This document shows, in pieces, positions 1 through 9,721 of a DNA stretch of 64,000 nt (positions are counted from its first letter, which is position 1; the number at the start of each line of letters is the position of its first letter). The notes under the pieces are model-generated. The model had not been told where the DNA came from, ran no database searches, and was given only the letters and a program-made list of their open reading frames with translations. Source of the stretch: Vibrio gazogenes (GTDB taxonomy: Bacteria; Pseudomonadota; Gammaproteobacteria; Enterobacterales; Vibrionaceae); the NCBI RefSeq assembly GCF_002196515.1, contig NZ_CP018835.1, forward strand, positions 496,001-560,000. Reading direction: 5' to 3'. Made by a program: the position numbers and the translations under genes.

Positions 1-3000
1 CAACGCATCATAACCGGACGCATCAAAACTGTAACTACCATCGGCATTGAGCGTCAGACCGGGCACGGTTGATTCGGTGCTATATATCAGACTCGCATCA
101 TCCGGTAAATCCACATCAGTGGCGGTGATATTGCCGGTAATCGTCGCATCTTCACTGACCGAGCGGGTCTCGGCTTCAGCCATCGGCGCATCATTGGTGC
201 CCACCACGGTAATGGTGAGCGTGGTCTTAGCTGTCGCGCCGCGATCATCGGTGACCGTGATCGGCACTTCAAGCACCTGTGTCTCACCCGCAGCCAAGGC
301 ATCATAGCTGGACGCATCAAAACTGTAGCTGCCGTCCGCATTAAGCGTCAGACCGGGCACGGTTGATTCGGTGCTATATATCAGACTCGCATCATCCGCT
401 AAGTCCACATCAGTGGCGGTGATATTGCCGGTAATGGTCGCATCTTCACTGACCGAGCGGGTCTCCGCTTCAGCTACTGGAACATCGTTAGTGCCCACCA
501 CGGTAATGGTGAGCGTGGTCTTAGCTGTCGCACCGCGATCATCGGTCACCGTGATCGGCACTTCGATGACCTGTGTCTCTCCCGCAGCCAAGGCATCATA
601 GCCGGATGCATCAAAACGATAAGAGCCGTCCGCATTAAGCGTCAGCCCAGGGACGGTTGATTCGGTGCTATATATCAGACTCGCATCATCCGGTAAGTCC
701 ACATCAGTGGCGGTAATATTGCCGGTAATGGTCGCATCTTCCGCCACGATTCCCACCGCGGCCTGTGCCTCCGGCGCGTCATTGGTGCCGGTGATGGTAA
801 TGGTTAGTGTGGTGGTCACTGTCGCGCCGCGATCATCCGTCACGATCACGGGGACTTCAATTTCTTGTGTCTCACCTACGCCCAGCGCGTCATAGCCGGA
901 CGCGTCAAAGCTGTAACTGCCGTCCGCATTGAGTGTCAGACCGGGGACGGTTGATTCGGTGCTATATATCAGACTCGCATCATCCGGTAAGTCCACATCG
1001 GTCGCAGTCATGCTGCCGATAATCGTCGCATCTTCACTGACCGAGCGGGTCTCGGCTTCGGCCATCGGCGCATCATTGGTGCCCACCACGGTAATGGTGA
1101 GCGTGGTCTTAGCTGTCGCACCGCGATCATCGGTCACCGTGATCGGCACTTCGATGACCTGTTTTTCACCCGCAGCCAACGCATCATAGCTGGCAGCGTC
1201 AAAACTGTAACTGCCGTCCGCATTAAACGTCAGGCCGGCCACATTCGACTCGGTGGTAAACACCAAATCTTGCCCCGTGGGTAAATCCACATCGGTCGCT
1301 GTCACACTGCCGGTAATGGTCGCATCTTCCGCCACGATTCCCACCGCGGCCTGTGCCTCCGGCGCGTCATTGGTGCCGGTGATGGTAATGGTTAGTGTGG
1401 TGGTCACTGTCGCGCCGCGATCATCCGTCACGATCACGGGGACTTCAATTTCTTGTGTCTCACCTACGCCCAGCGCGTCATAGCCGGACGCGTCAAAGCT
1501 GTAACTGCCGTCCGCATTGAGTGTCAGACCGGGCACGGTTGATTCGGTGCTATATATCAGACTCGCATCATCCGGTAAATCCACATCAGTGGCGGTAATA
1601 TTGCCAGTAATGGTTGCATCTTCACTGACCGAGCGGGTCTCAGCCTCAGCCATCGGCGCATCATTGGTGCCCACCACGGTAATGGTGAGCGTGGTCTTAG
1701 CTGTCGCACCGCGATCATCGGTGACCGTGATCGGCACTTCGATGACCTGTGTCTCGCCTTCCGACAGTTGGTCATAGCTGGACGCATCAAAACGATAAGA
1801 GCCGTCCGCATTGACCGTCAGACCGGGCACGGTTGATTCGGTGCTATATATCAGACTCGCATCATCCGCTAAGTCCACATCAGTGGCGGTGATATTGCCG
1901 GTAATGGTCGCATCTTCACTGACCGAGCGGGTCTCCGCTTCAGCTACTGGAACATCGTTAGTGCCCACCACGGTAATGGTGAGCGTGGTCTCAGCCGTCG
2001 CGCCGCGATCATCCGTCACGATCACAGGCACTTCGATGACCTGTGTCTCTCCCGCAGCCAACGCATCATAACCGGACGCATCAAAACGATAAGAGCCGTC
2101 CGCATTGAGTGTCAGACCGGGCACGGTTGATTCGGTGCTATATATCAGACTCGCATCATCCGCTAAGTCCACATCAGTGGCGGTGATATTGCCGGTAATC
2201 GTCGCATTTTCACTGACCGAGCGGGTCTCAGCCTCAGCCATCGGCGCATCATTGGTGCCCACCACGGTAATGGTGAGCGTGGTCTTAGCTGTCGCACCGC
2301 GATCATCGGTGACCGTGATCGGCACTTCGATGACCTGTTTTTCACCCGCAGCCAACGCATCATAGCTGGCAGCGTCAAAACTGTAACTGCCGTCCGCATT
2401 AAGCGTCAAGCCGGCCACATTCGACTCGGTGGTAAACACCAAATCTTGCCCCGTGGGTAAATCCACATCGGTCGCTGTCACACTGCCGGTAATGGTCGCA
2501 TCTTCCGCCACGATTCCCACCGCGGCCTGTGCCTCCGGCGCGTCATTGGTGCCCACCACGGTAATGGTGAGCGTGGTCTTAGCTGTCGCACCGCGATCAT
2601 CGGTGACCGTGATCGGCACTTCGATCACCTGTGTCTCTCCCGCAGCCAATGCATCATAGCCGGACGCGTCAAAGCTGTAACTGCCGTCCGCATTGAGTGT
2701 CAGACCGGGGACGGTTGATTCGGTGCTATATATCAGACTCGCATCATCCGGTAAGTCCACATCGGTCGCAGTCATGCTGCCGGTAATCGTCGCATCTTCA
2801 CTGACCGAGCGGGTCTCAGCCTCAGCCATCGGCGCATCATTGGTGCCCACCACGGTAATGGTGAGTGTGGTCTTAGCTGTCGCACCGCGATCATCGGTCA
2901 CCGTGATCGGCACTTCGATGACCTGTGTCTCTCCCGCACCCAGCGCGTCATAACTGGCAGCGTCAAAACTGTAACTGCCGTCCGCATTAAGCGTCAGACC

Positions 3001-5790
3001 GGGCACGGTTGATTCGGTGCTATATATCAGACTCGCATCATCCGCTAAGTCCACATCAGTGGCGGTGATATTGCCGGTAATGGTCGCATCTTCCGCCACG
3101 ATTCCCACCGCGGCCTGTGCCTCCGGCGCATCATTGGTGCCCACCACGGTAATAGTGAGTGTGGTCTCAGCCGTCGCGCCCCGATCATCCGTCACGATCA
3201 CAGGCACTTCGATGACCTGTGTCTCTCCCGCAGCCAGCGCGTCATAGCTGGCAGCGTCAAAGCTGTAACTGCCGTCCGCATTGAGTGTCAGACCGGGGAC
3301 GGTTGATTCGGTGCTATATATCAGACTCGCATCATCCGGTAAATCCACATCAGTGGCGGTAATACTGCCGGTAATGGTCGCATCTTCACTGACCGAGCGG
3401 GTCTCGGCTTCAGCCATCGGCGCATCATTGGTGCCCACCACGGTAATAGTGAGTGTGGTCTTAGCTGTCGCACCGCGATCATCGGTGACCGTGATCGGCA
3501 CTTCGATCACCTGCGTCTCGCCTTCCGACAATTGATCATAGCTGGACGCATCAAAACGATAAGAGCCGTCCGGATTTAAGGTTAGACCGGGTACGTTTGA
3601 GTCCGTGATAAACACCAGATTTTGACCGGCAGGCAAATCGACATCGGTGGCGGTGAGACTGCCGGTAATGGCCGCATCTTCGTTCACTGAAGCCGTTGCG
3701 GCTTGGGCGACAGGCGCATCATTAGTACCGGTGATGGTGATGGTCAGTGTGGTGGTATCGCTCGCACCGCGCTCATCAAGCACAGTTACGGGCACTTCAA
3801 TCACCTGCGTCTCGCCTTCCGACAATTGGTCATAGCTGGACGCATCAAAACGATAAGAGCCATCCGGATTTAAGGTTAGACCGGGTACGTTGGAATCAGT
3901 GGTAAATACCAGATTTTGGCCAGCAGGCAAATCGACATCGGTGGCGGTGAGACTGCCGGTAATGGCCTCATCTTCGCTCACTGAATCCGTTGCGGCTTGG
4001 GCGACAGGCGCATCATTAGTACCGGTGATAGTGATGGTCAGTGTGGTGGTATCGCTCGCACCGCGCTCATCAAGCACGGTTACGGGCACTTCAATCACCT
4101 GTGTCTCGCCTTCCGACAATTGATCATAGCTGGACGCATCAAAACGATAAGAGCCGTCCGGATTTAAGGTTAGACCGGGTACGTTGGCATCAGTGATAAA
4201 CACCAGATTTTGACCAGCAGGCAAATCGACATCGGTGGCGGTGAGACTGCCGGTAATGGCCTCATCTTCGCTCACTGAATCCGTTGCGGCTTGGGCGACA
4301 GGCGCATCATTAGTACCGGTGATAGTGATGGTCAGTGTGGTGGTATCGCTCGCACCGCGCTCATCAAGCACGGTTACGGGCACTTCAATCACCTGCGTCT
4401 CGCCTTCCGACAGTTGATCATAGCTGGATGCATCAAAACGATAAGAGCCGTCCGGATTTAAGGTTAGACCGGGTACGTTGGAATCAGTGGTAAACACCAG
4501 ATTTTGACCAGCAGGCAAATCGACATCGGTGGCGGTGAGACTGCCGGTAATGGCCTCATCTTCGCTCACTGAATCCGTTGCGGCTTGGGCGACAGGCGCA
4601 TCATTAGTACCGGTGATAGTGATGGTCAGTGTGGTGGTATCGCTCGCACCGCGCTCATCAAGCACAGTTACGGGCACTTCGATCACCTGCGTCTCGCCTT
4701 CCGACAATTGATCATAGCTGGACGCATCAAAACGATAAGAGCCGTCCGGATTTAAGGTTAGACCGGGTACGTTGGAATCAGTGATAAACACCAGATTTTG
4801 ACCAGCAGGCAAATCGACATCTGTGGCGGTGAGACTGCCGGTAATGGCCGCATCTTCGCTCACTGAATCCGTTGCGGCTTGGGCGACAGGCGCATCATTA
4901 GTACCGGTGATGGTGATGGTCAGTGTGGTGGTATCGCTCGCACCGCGCTCATCAAGCACGGTTACGGGCACTTCAATCACCTGCGTCTCGCCTTCCGACA
5001 ATTGGTCATAGCTGGACGCATCAAAACGATAAGAGCCATCCGGATTTAAGGTTAGACCGGGTACGTTGGAATCAGTGGTAAACACCAGATTTTGACCAGC
5101 AGGCAAATCGACATCGGTGGCGGTGAGACTGCCGGTAATGGCCGCATCTTCGTTCACTGAACCCGTTGCAGCTTGGGCGACAGGCGCATCATTAGTACCG
5201 GTGATGGTGATGGTCAGTGTGGTGGTATCGCTCGCACCGCGCTCATCAAGCACGGTTACGGGCACTTCAATCACCTGCGTCTCGCCTTCCGACAATTGAT
5301 CATAGCTGGACGCATCAAAACGATAAGAGCCGTCCGGATTTAAGGTTAGACCGGGTACGTTGGAATCAGTGGTAAATACCAGATTTTGGCCGGTAGGCAA
5401 ATCGACATCGGTGGCGGTGAGACTGCCGGTAATGGCCGCATCTTCGTTCACTGAATCCGTTGCGGCTTGGGCGACAGGCGCATCATTAGTACCGGTGATG
5501 GTGATGGTCAGTGTGGTGGTATCGCTCGCACCGCGCTCATCAAGCACGGTTACGGGCACTTCAATCACCTGCGTCTCGCCTTCCGACAATTGATCATAGC
5601 TGGACGCATCAAAACGATAAGAGCCGTCCGGATTTAAGGTTAGACCGGGTACGTTGGAATCAGTGGTAAATACCAGATTTTGGCCGGTAGGCAAATCGAC
5701 ATCGGTGGCGGTGAGACTGCCGGTAATCGTTGCATCTTCGTTCACCGAAGCCGTTGCAGCTTGGGCGACAGGGGCGTTGTTAGTATCAAC
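1..5790 (-). repeat. Twenty tandem 294-bp (98-residue) adhesin repeats
   Basis: The same 294-bp unit recurs with constant phase (for example at 77, 371, 665, 959 and so on to 5663), giving 20 in-frame units in the window. The eight units nearest the N-terminus (about 3600-5790) are almost identical and carry DERGASDTTTL and NLVFTTDSNV. The twelve distal units carry DDRGATAKTTL and either SLIYSTES or DLVFTTES, and alternate between two blocks around the DAP linker (ETRSVSEDA or AQAAVGIVAEDA). The blocks are reshuffled between units, so the array is a mosaic and not a simple copy series. Confidence 0.93.
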
Positions 5791-6315
5791 AATATTACCG
5801 TCAGTGGAATCTCCGGTTAATCCATTCGATGCAGGATCAGGAGTATTCGTGGAAGCTAATGTATTGAAAACATCAAGCAGCGCTAGACCTTGTGTGGTTG
5901 ATAGCGACAAACTGGAGAAACGATAGAGACCTTGCGTACTAAAATCGGTTTGTGCAATAAGCTCGTCATTAATCGCTTCAACCGTCGCACTTGTTGACAG
6001 ACTTGAGCCAGAAGCACTACCCGCAGCCGGAGCAAAGGTTTCACCTAACTGTGTCGGGTCATTCCCTTGCTCGATCGCCGTAAGCAATTGATTCACATCA
6101 TTCGTGATATCAACTTTATCACCATCCGCTGTTACAACCTTCGCGTTAAGAGCCGTATATTCATCATGATTTAAAAAGTTCCCGCCTTCTAAAATAACCA
6201 CTCCTGGCGGGATAATTTCTCCAGGTTTGATGGTAATGACGTTTCCATCCTGATCGATGATAATAACTTGGTCTTTTGCTACATCAGGCAGAGAAATCTT
6301 TGACTCAAACCTCAT
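1..6315 (-). CDS. Giant repeat adhesin, N-terminal part (runs off left edge)
   Basis: An open frame of 2,105 codons reads leftward from an ATG at 6313-6315 to position 1 without a stop. The start is preceded by an AGGGG ribosome-binding site 7-8 bases upstream. Residues 1 to about 180 are non-repetitive: the start (MRFESKISLPDVAKDQVI) contains a short beta-rich segment with an IKPGE motif, like the N-terminal retention modules of LapA/BapA-type adhesins, followed by a Ser/Thr/Ala-rich linker. From about residue 180 the protein is a string of 98-residue Ig-like/VCBS-type repeats rich in Asp, Gly and Thr (GTNDAP, ATDVDLP, DGSY.FDASSYD), as expected for calcium-stiffened, type I-secreted surface adhesins. 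The C-terminal secretion signal must lie beyond the window. The divergent TolC-like channel and OmpA-like protein fit a role in secretion or anchoring. Family membership is inferred from repeat architecture; adhesion and biofilm function is by analogy. Confidence 0.88.
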   Translation of the reverse strand, partial: MRFESKISLPDVAKDQVIIIDQDGNVITIKPGEIIPPGVVILEGGNFLNHDEYTALNAKVVTADGDKVDITNDVNQLLTAIEQGNDPTQLGETFAPAAGSASGSSLSTSATVEAINDELIAQTDFSTQGLYRFSSLSLSTTQGLALLDVFNTLASTNTPDPASNGLTGDSTDGNIVDTNNAPVAQAATASVNEDATITGSLTATDVDLPTGQNLVFTTDSNVPGLTLNPDGSYRFDASSYDQLSEGETQVIEVPVTVLDERGASDTTTLTITITGTNDAPVAQAATDSVNEDAAITGSLTATDVDLPTGQNLVFTTDSNVPGLTLNPDGSYRFDASSYDQLSEGETQVIEVPVTVLDERGASDTTTLTITITGTNDAPVAQAATGSVNEDAAITGSLTATDVDLPAGQNLVFTTDSNVPGLTLNPDGSYRFDASSYDQLSEGETQVIEVPVTVLDERGASDTTTLTITITGTNDAPVAQAATDSVSEDAAITGSLTATDVDLPAGQNLVFITDSNVPGLTLNPDGSYRFDASSYDQLSEGETQVIEVPVTVLDERGASDTTTLTITITGTNDAPVAQAATDSVSEDEAITGSLTATDVDLPAGQNLVFTTDSNVPGLTLNPDGSYRFDASSYDQLSEGETQVIEVPVTVLDERGASDTTTLTITITGTNDAPVAQAATDSVSEDEAITGSLTATDVDLPAGQNLVFITDANVPGLTLNPDGSYRFDASSYDQLSEGETQVIEVPVTVLDERGASDTTTLTITITGTNDAPVAQAATDSVSEDEAITGSLTATDVDLPAGQNLVFTTDSNVPGLTLNPDGSYRFDASSYDQLSEGETQVIEVPVTVLDERGASDTTTLTITITGTNDAPVAQAATASVNEDAAITGSLTATDVDLPAGQNLVFITDSNVPGLTLNPDGSYRFDASSYDQLSEGETQVIEVPITVTDDRGATAKTTLTITVVGTNDAPMAEAETRSVSEDATITGSITATDVDLPDDASLIYSTESTVPGLTLNADGSYSFDAASYDALAAGETQVIEVPVIVTDDRGATAETTLTITVVGTNDAPEAQAAVGIVAEDATITGNITATDVDLADDASLIYSTESTVPGLTLNADGSYSFDAASYDALGAGETQVIEVPITVTDDRGATAKTTLTITVVGTNDAPMAEAETRSVSEDATITGSMTATDVDLPDDASLIYSTESTVPGLTLNADGSYSFDASGYDALAAGETQVIEVPITVTDDRGATAKTTLTITVVGTNDAPEAQAAVGIVAEDATITGSVTATDVDLPTGQDLVFTTESNVAGLTLNADGSYSFDAASYDALAAGEKQVIEVPITVTDDRGATAKTTLTITVVGTNDAPMAEAETRSVSENATITGNITATDVDLADDASLIYSTESTVPGLTLNADGSYRFDASGYDALAAGETQVIEVPVIVTDDRGATAETTLTITVVGTNDVPVAEAETRSVSEDATITGNITATDVDLADDASLIYSTESTVPGLTVNADGSYRFDASSYDQLSEGETQVIEVPITVTDDRGATAKTTLTITVVGTNDAPMAEAETRSVSEDATITGNITATDVDLPDDASLIYSTESTVPGLTLNADGSYSFDASGYDALGVGETQEIEVPVIVTDDRGATVTTTLTITITGTNDAPEAQAAVGIVAEDATITGSVTATDVDLPTGQDLVFTTESNVAGLTFNADGSYSFDAASYDALAAGEKQVIEVPITVTDDRGATAKTTLTITVVGTNDAPMAEAETRSVSEDATIIGSMTATDVDLPDDASLIYSTESTVPGLTLNADGSYSFDASGYDALGVGETQEIEVPVIVTDDRGATVTTTLTITITGTNDAPEAQAAVGIVAEDATITGNITATDVDLPDDASLIYSTESTVPGLTLNADGSYRFDASGYDALAAGETQVIEVPITVTDDRGATAKTTLTITVVGTNDVPVAEAETRSVSEDATITGNITATDVDLADDASLIYSTESTVPGLTLNADGSYSFDASSYDALAAGETQVLEVPITVTDDRGATAKTTLTITVVGTNDAPMAEAETRSVSEDATITGNITATDVDLPDDASLIYSTESTVPGLTLNADGSYSFDASGYDAL

Positions 6316-6749
6316 AAATGGCACCCCTAAATCACATGTATATCAACAACGTGTTAATCAACTTAACGTATAACTATCGGTTCTCAATCAATACACCTGA
6401 CAATCGCTATATTCATACATTTCTTGATTATATATCATACAGCAGTCTAACACTATATTCGTGGCACAAATCACATTATTAAGAGGGGGTTTTTACAATA
6501 ATAGCCCGACTCTCTCACGATGCTACTTTTTTGAAAATTTAAGACACAATAGCTTTTAAGCCTCAGAAACAATCTAGAAAAGGTTATATACTTGTATTTC
6601 CATGTATTAATGTGAGTGATACTCACAAATTACTGTATGGAAAGAGAGATATTAATATAACCACATTCTCATTCATGAGATCGTTTTTTGCGTAGGCTGA
6701 GTACTTTAGGACGATATTTAGTGCAATTAGTCTAATAATAGGGGGTTCT
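6316..6749. other. Divergent intergenic region between adhesin and TolC-like gene
   Basis: This 434-bp AT-rich stretch separates the adhesin start (leftward) from the TolC-like gene (rightward) and must hold both promoters. It contains a G-run followed by T-run at about 6484-6496 and a dyad at 6611-6627. No gene, convincing sigma-70 promoter pair or riboswitch could be assigned by eye. Confidence 0.5.
6611..6627. promoter_or_regulatory. Perfect 7-bp dyad, possible regulator-binding site
   Basis: TGTGAGT and ACTCACA are separated by GAT, a perfect 7+3+7 dyad about 125 bp upstream of the TolC-like start. It contains TGTGA and TCACA half-sites, like a CRP site, but with 7 bp between them rather than the usual 6, so CRP binding is doubtful. 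It lies in the divergent region controlling adhesin and exporter genes. Confidence 0.35.
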
Positions 6750-8066
6750 TTGAAAACATTCCTACTCAAAGTTGTGGTATTGTTTGCTGTGATCATGAAT
6801 AGCAATGTTCTCGCGCAATCACTTGAGCAAGCGGTCTCTGTTACACTGGCGACAAACCCAGAACTGGAAAGTTCATTCAATCAATATCAAAGCAAGTTAC
6901 AGAATTCGAGAGCATCTCAGGGCGCTTACCTGCCTAAAGTCGATTTAGATGCTGGCATAGGATACGAAGGGATCGAGCCTGCGGCGGGAAATGCCAAAGA
7001 AAATACTGACTTAACAAGAAAAGAAGTTAGCGTATCCTTGACTCAATTGATTTGGGATGGATCTTCAACCCTGAATGATATGGGCAGAACCTCAGCCGAA
7101 GCTGAAGCAAGTCGTTATCAATTATTAGCTGATGCGTCAGATAAAGCGCTGGACGTGACAAAATTATATCTGGATGCAGAGAAAGCCAATGATGTATTAA
7201 AACTATCTGAAGCGAACTTACAAATACATAAAAAAATATACCGGGATATCAAGCGCAGAACAGAGTCTGGACTGGGGTCTACTGCTGATGTAACCCAAGT
7301 TGAAGCTCGTGTCGCAAAAGCTGAATCAAATCTGTTAGCCGCGCAAAATAATCTCTTTGAAACCCATTCGAAATTCAAAGAAACCGTTGGAGAAGAGCCG
7401 GTTGATCTGACTTTCCCCCAAGCTGACCAGGAACAAATTCCTCACAGCTTTCAGGATGCGAAAGCTCTGGCATTTAAATCACACCCAATTCTAAAGGTGA
7501 CACAGCAAAATATTGCGGCGGCCCGTTACCAATATAAACAAAATCAATCACCGTATTATCCGAGTATTTCTTTGCAGGCGAATCATAGTATCAAGAATGA
7601 TGCTGCGGGTTACCTCGGGAGTAGCTCTGAAACGACAGCAATGATCCGGATGCATTATAATCTCTATAATGGTGGCTCAGATCGTGCAAATGAAATGAGT
7701 GCGGCCTATGCGTTGAATAAAGCAAAAGATTTACGGGAAAAGTCATACCGGGAAGTGTTAGGTGGGCTTGAACTGGCTTGGCAATCACTTGATTTTTCAA
7801 GTCAAAGACGCACTTTCCTCGCCGATCTTGTCGATTCTGTTTCAAAGACAGTAATCGCATATGAAAAACAATATCAAATCGGTCAAAGAACATTGCTTGA
7901 TTTATTGAATAGTGAAAATGAACTCTTTGAAGCGCGTAAGGACTATCTTGAGGCGAAATACACTCAGGCATATGCACAATATCGCGTGATGAATGCTGTG
8001 GGAAACTTGCTCGATAGTCTGAAAGTCACGGTCCCACAGGAATGGGCTGACCAGTCAGGTGATTAA
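6750..8066 (+). CDS. TolC-family outer-membrane channel of a type I secretion system
   Basis: This 438-residue protein has a signal peptide (KTFLLKVVVLFAVIMNSNVLAQ) cleaved near residue 23, followed by two alpha-helical outer-membrane efflux protein repeats rich in long Gln/Ala/Glu helices, as in TolC and LapE. The start is a TTG at 6750 with AGGGGG just upstream; no better in-frame ATG precedes the signal peptide. It is divergent from the giant adhesin and overlaps the start region of the next OmpA-like gene, an arrangement typical of dedicated adhesin exporters. The inner-membrane ABC and membrane-fusion partners are not in the window and may lie left of the adhesin. Function as the adhesin exit duct is inferred from context. 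Confidence 0.88.
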   Translation: MKTFLLKVVVLFAVIMNSNVLAQSLEQAVSVTLATNPELESSFNQYQSKLQNSRASQGAYLPKVDLDAGIGYEGIEPAAGNAKENTDLTRKEVSVSLTQLIWDGSSTLNDMGRTSAEAEASRYQLLADASDKALDVTKLYLDAEKANDVLKLSEANLQIHKKIYRDIKRRTESGLGSTADVTQVEARVAKAESNLLAAQNNLFETHSKFKETVGEEPVDLTFPQADQEQIPHSFQDAKALAFKSHPILKVTQQNIAAARYQYKQNQSPYYPSISLQANHSIKNDAAGYLGSSSETTAMIRMHYNLYNGGSDRANEMSAAYALNKAKDLREKSYREVLGGLELAWQSLDFSSQRRTFLADLVDSVSKTVIAYEKQYQIGQRTLLDLLNSENELFEARKDYLEAKYTQAYAQYRVMNAVGNLLDSLKVTVPQEWADQSGD

Positions 8067-8067
8067 G

Positions 8068-8700
8068 ATGAAATTCAGTTACTTACTATTTTTAGTCTCA
8101 TTACCGATTTGGTCAAAGGGTATCGCTGACCAAAGCCAGGATGAGTATGATTACATTCCTCCCCCAACGGCTGCACAAGCTTTTGATCTTGCAGATTCAG
8201 ATCATGACGGTGTCATTAATGCGCGGGATTTATGTCCGAAAACCCCTCAAAATGCCAAAATAGATAACGATGGCTGTGAAACTTATCACCGGAGTAAAAC
8301 TCAACGGCAACTACGAATCTTATTTGAGAATGATTCCAGTAATATTAATTCAATCTTTAATATACAGATTAAGCAGATGGCGCGTTTTTTAGCGGACTAC
8401 CCTGAAACGTCAATCGAGCTTAGAGGCTATGCCAGCCGCAGTGGTGAAACGCAATACAACCAAGCGTTATCCAAACAACGGGCAAACAGTGTAAAAGCTC
8501 GGCTGATAAAAGAAGGCGTCTCTGCGGATAGAATCAGAATCGTAGGATTTGGCGAATCCAATCCGGAAGCGACGGGTGAAGATCAAGTTAGTGATGCCAA
8601 AAATCGGCGTGTCTCTGCAACAGTTGTTGGCTATAAAGGCGATGTTGAGAAAAGATGGACTATTTTTTCGACGCTCCCACCCAATCGGCACACCTATTAA
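8068..8700 (+). CDS. OmpA-like peptidoglycan-associated protein with Asp-rich calcium-type motif
   Basis: The protein of about 210 residues has an N-terminal signal peptide (MKFSYLLFLVSLPIWSKGIA), then a thrombospondin type 3-like motif (DSDHDGVINARDLCP), and a C-terminal OmpA domain with ELRGYASRSG and NRRVSATVVG peptidoglycan-binding signatures. I choose ATG 8068 over the in-frame GTG at 8059 because AGGTG at 8057-8061 then serves as its ribosome-binding site. The TolC-like stop (8064-8066) lies just before, so the two are translationally coupled. OmpA-like proteins commonly accompany LapA/BapA-type adhesin exporters and may tether the machinery or adhesin to the wall. Confidence 0.85.
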   Translation: MKFSYLLFLVSLPIWSKGIADQSQDEYDYIPPPTAAQAFDLADSDHDGVINARDLCPKTPQNAKIDNDGCETYHRSKTQRQLRILFENDSSNINSIFNIQIKQMARFLADYPETSIELRGYASRSGETQYNQALSKQRANSVKARLIKEGVSADRIRIVGFGESNPEATGEDQVSDAKNRRVSATVVGYKGDVEKRWTIFSTLPPNRHTY

Positions 8701-8828
8701 TTGCTCGACACCAGACAGAAAAGAGATAACCGCAGGTTGTTATGATGGTTCACCAACATACGATTGATAAGGATGAGGTGTACCACTTTTCGGTCTGGGA
8801 TGATACTCTTCTCTAATTATATTTCTTG

Positions 8829-8868
8829 GGCTGAAACCATCGCAACAGATGGTTCAGCCTGATTTTTT
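8829..8868 (+). terminator. Intrinsic terminator after the tolC-like/ompA-like operon
   Basis: GGCTGAAACCATC pairs with GATGGTTCAGCC across a 6-nt loop and is followed by a run of six T. It lies about 130 bp after the OmpA-like stop and about 20 bp before the next gene start, so it insulates or attenuates that gene. Confidence 0.8.
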
Positions 8869-8886
8869 GCATCAAATAGTTTTGAG

Positions 8887-9471
8887 ATGACACCCATGTA
8901 TTTATCTAAGTTAACATCAGCCGTGTTCACACATTTATATAACGATATTGTTGAATTTCGTCGTACCTTTGATCTCCCGGTGAGTCAACCCGAAAGCCTC
9001 GACGAAGATGCAGATACGCTCCATACATCACTGGCAATTGAAGAGCTTACAGAACTCGCCGAAGCTCAGGATAAAGTTGAACAGGCTGATGCGATTGTTG
9101 ATACTGTTTACGTTCTGATGGGACGACTGGTGCATCTTGGACATGATACACCAGCGCATAATCCGGGTATCAGCTACTTGATTGATTTATTGCTGAATGT
9201 TGCGACCCATCGCAACATCGATTTCATTCCCTGCTGGGATGAAGTCCACAGTTCAAATATGAGCAAGGTCTGCCGTAACCAAACCGAATATGATGAAACC
9301 GAATCATTTTATGCGAAACAAGGCATCAAATTATCTCCGGTTATCAAAGGTGATTATATTATTGCCAAATGTGCAGAAGATTTTGTCAGTGCGGAAAAAA
9401 CGATTCGTCAGGGAAAAGTCCTTAAGTCCGTCTATTATCGTCCGGCGGATCTGACAAAACTAACTCAATAG
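8887..9471 (+). CDS. MazG/PRA-PH-like nucleotide pyrophosphohydrolase
   Basis: This 194-residue protein has the all-alpha NTP-pyrophosphatase signature. An EExxE-type helix (IEELTELAEA, about residues 50-60) is followed by a helix with two spaced acidic residues (EQADAIVDTVYVLMG), the magnesium-binding set of MazG, dUTPase-2 and PRA-PH enzymes. The C-terminal half (about residues 110-194) resembles the Cof-type family tail (SNMSKVC) found in related proteins that hydrolyse non-canonical nucleotides. It stands alone between two terminators. The start is ATG 8887; an in-frame ATG at 8896 with GAGATG upstream is an alternative. The exact substrate cannot be told from sequence. Confidence 0.78.
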   Translation: MTPMYLSKLTSAVFTHLYNDIVEFRRTFDLPVSQPESLDEDADTLHTSLAIEELTELAEAQDKVEQADAIVDTVYVLMGRLVHLGHDTPAHNPGISYLIDLLLNVATHRNIDFIPCWDEVHSSNMSKVCRNQTEYDETESFYAKQGIKLSPVIKGDYIIAKCAEDFVSAEKTIRQGKVLKSVYYRPADLTKLTQ

Positions 9472-9473
9472 TA

Positions 9474-9507
9474 TAAAAAAAAGGCCACTTTGTGGAGCAA
9501 GGTGGCC
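9474..9507 (-). terminator. Intrinsic terminator for the leftward btuCD transcript
   Basis: On the minus strand a stem of ten pairs (one G-U), centred on GGCCACC/GGTGGCC with a 5-nt loop, is followed by eight or nine T. It lies about 215 bp downstream of btuD. The plus strand has no T-run after the hairpin. Confidence 0.7.
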
Positions 9508-9721
9508 GAGGAGACTATAAAAAGCCTAACAAGAACGAGAATGTATCGATTATATTAATGCGATTTGTATGCCAACTTTTTATTTAAATATAACTAATTG
9601 ATTTATATTGAAATAACCCAAAGCACTCCCAAGTAGCATTCATTTCATCCTCATCCCTGCTCTAGCATTGTGCTTGATGCACCAAAATTATTCATAGATA
9701 ACCCTAACCCACATACGACGA

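Noticed and set aside
47..5926. Many short plus-strand reading frames through the adhesin region
   Set aside because: They recur every 294 bp because they are antisense shadows of the repeat units; the minus frame is open for 2,105 codons.
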